DNA of 6,854 nt from the NCBI GenBank assembly GCA_028688175.1, contig JAQTYS010000143.1, forward strand, positions 1 through 6,854, in the 5' to 3' direction. Under the pieces are notes generated by a model that searched no databases, was not told the DNA's origin, and saw only the letters and a program-made list of their open reading frames with translations. The position numbers were made by a program, and so were the translations under genes. This DNA comes from Methanothrix sp. Lineage in GTDB: Archaea > Halobacteriota > Methanosarcinia > Methanotrichales > Methanotrichaceae. Positions 6,652-6,854 of this stretch are shown in pieces; the first letter of the stretch is position 1; every line of letters starts with the position of its first letter.

Positions 6652-6667
6652 AGGCGTTCACTGAACC
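6652..6667 (+). repeat. 16-base direct repeat, copy 2 (after the gene)
   Basis: Identical to 5240-5255, about 60 bases after the helicase-nuclease stop codon. It contains the same GTTCA-C-TGAAC palindrome (6656-6666). The match does not extend on either side. Confidence 0.7.
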
Positions 6668-6737
6668 CACATTCCGCATTAAAGATCTAGTATGCAATAA
6701 TTTTCTTGCTATCGATTTAGATATAATACCTATATTC

Positions 6738-6763
6738 CCGCCCACTCATAACGAGGTAGGCGG
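6738..6763. other. Hairpin overlapping the stop codon of the right-edge gene
   Basis: CCGCC (6738-6742) pairs with GGCGG (6759-6763). After one mismatch the inner bases A6744-T6757 and C6745-G6756 also pair. The stop codon of the minus-strand gene (6746-6748) lies at the loop. No T-run follows on the minus strand, so it is not a standard terminator; it may affect the 3' end of that transcript. Confidence 0.3.
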
Positions 6764-6854
6764 ATTCAGCCCCATATCATAGTACAATTGTTTTTGTTTT
6801 TCCAGCATTTCGCCCACTCGAAGCGATTTGCCTGGCTGTTCGAAGCATTCAATG
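6746..6854 (-). CDS. C-terminal end of an unidentified protein, running off the window
   Basis: The minus strand is open from the right edge to a TGA at 6746-6748, giving 35 residues that include FEQPGKSLRVGEMLEKQKQL and end in MGLNPPTSL. The residue mix is protein-like, with an amphipathic helix followed by a short Pro/Ser tail, and the stop faces the end of the helicase-nuclease gene in a convergent arrangement with about 150 bases between. Thirty-five open codons are weak evidence alone, since chance frames of this length are common. I do not recognise the family. Confidence 0.45.
   Translation of the reverse strand, partial: IECFEQPGKSLRVGEMLEKQKQLYYDMGLNPPTSL

Noticed and set aside
6739..6819. 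Nine-base direct repeat CGCCCACTC (6739-6747 and 6811-6819) as CRISPR-like or attachment repeats
   Set aside because: Only two short copies, expected by chance at this length, one of them in the coding tail of the right-edge gene.

Overview
The window looks archaeal. Its left edge carries most of a Hel308-type (Ski2-like) DNA helicase, a family typical of archaea. Genes start behind Shine-Dalgarno-like GGAG, GGTGA or GAGGG motifs, and TTTATATA/ATATTATA-type boxes precede several of them. A methanogen related to Methanothrix or Methanosarcina would fit the mix of GC-rich core gene and AT-rich accessory DNA, but that placement is a guess; no marker for it was identified.

Layout from left to right. 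(1) 1-1646, minus strand: GC-rich hel308, 548 codons visible, with the C-terminal end beyond the left edge. (2) 1647-2242: a long gap without a confident gene. It holds probable promoters and, on the minus strand, a strong Shine-Dalgarno plus ATG leading into a possibly frameshifted small-protein remnant. (3) 2243-2665, plus: an orphan 140-residue soluble protein, probably mostly beta. (4) 2869-3324, plus: a DUF1003 small membrane protein starting at TTG. (5) 3325-3690: another gene-free gap, G-rich then AT-rich, ending in the promoter of the next gene. (6) 3691-6594, plus: a strikingly AT-rich gene for a 967-residue UvrD/PcrA-like SF1A helicase fused to a C-terminal PD-(D/E)XK nuclease with a four-cysteine Fe-S staple. 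(7) 6595-6854: a T-rich terminator, a 16-base sequence repeated from inside the helicase gene, and the C-terminal end of an unidentified minus-strand gene.

The genes do not form one operon: gaps of 203 and 366 bases separate the three plus-strand genes, and each has its own candidate promoter. Hel308 is a housekeeping enzyme for stalled forks. The helicase-nuclease differs sharply in base composition (15/60 GC at 4201-4260 against 40/60 at 1021-1080), which suggests horizontal acquisition. It could serve in end resection or in defence against foreign DNA. It is the best candidate here for something little described, but no partner gene beside it proves a defence system.
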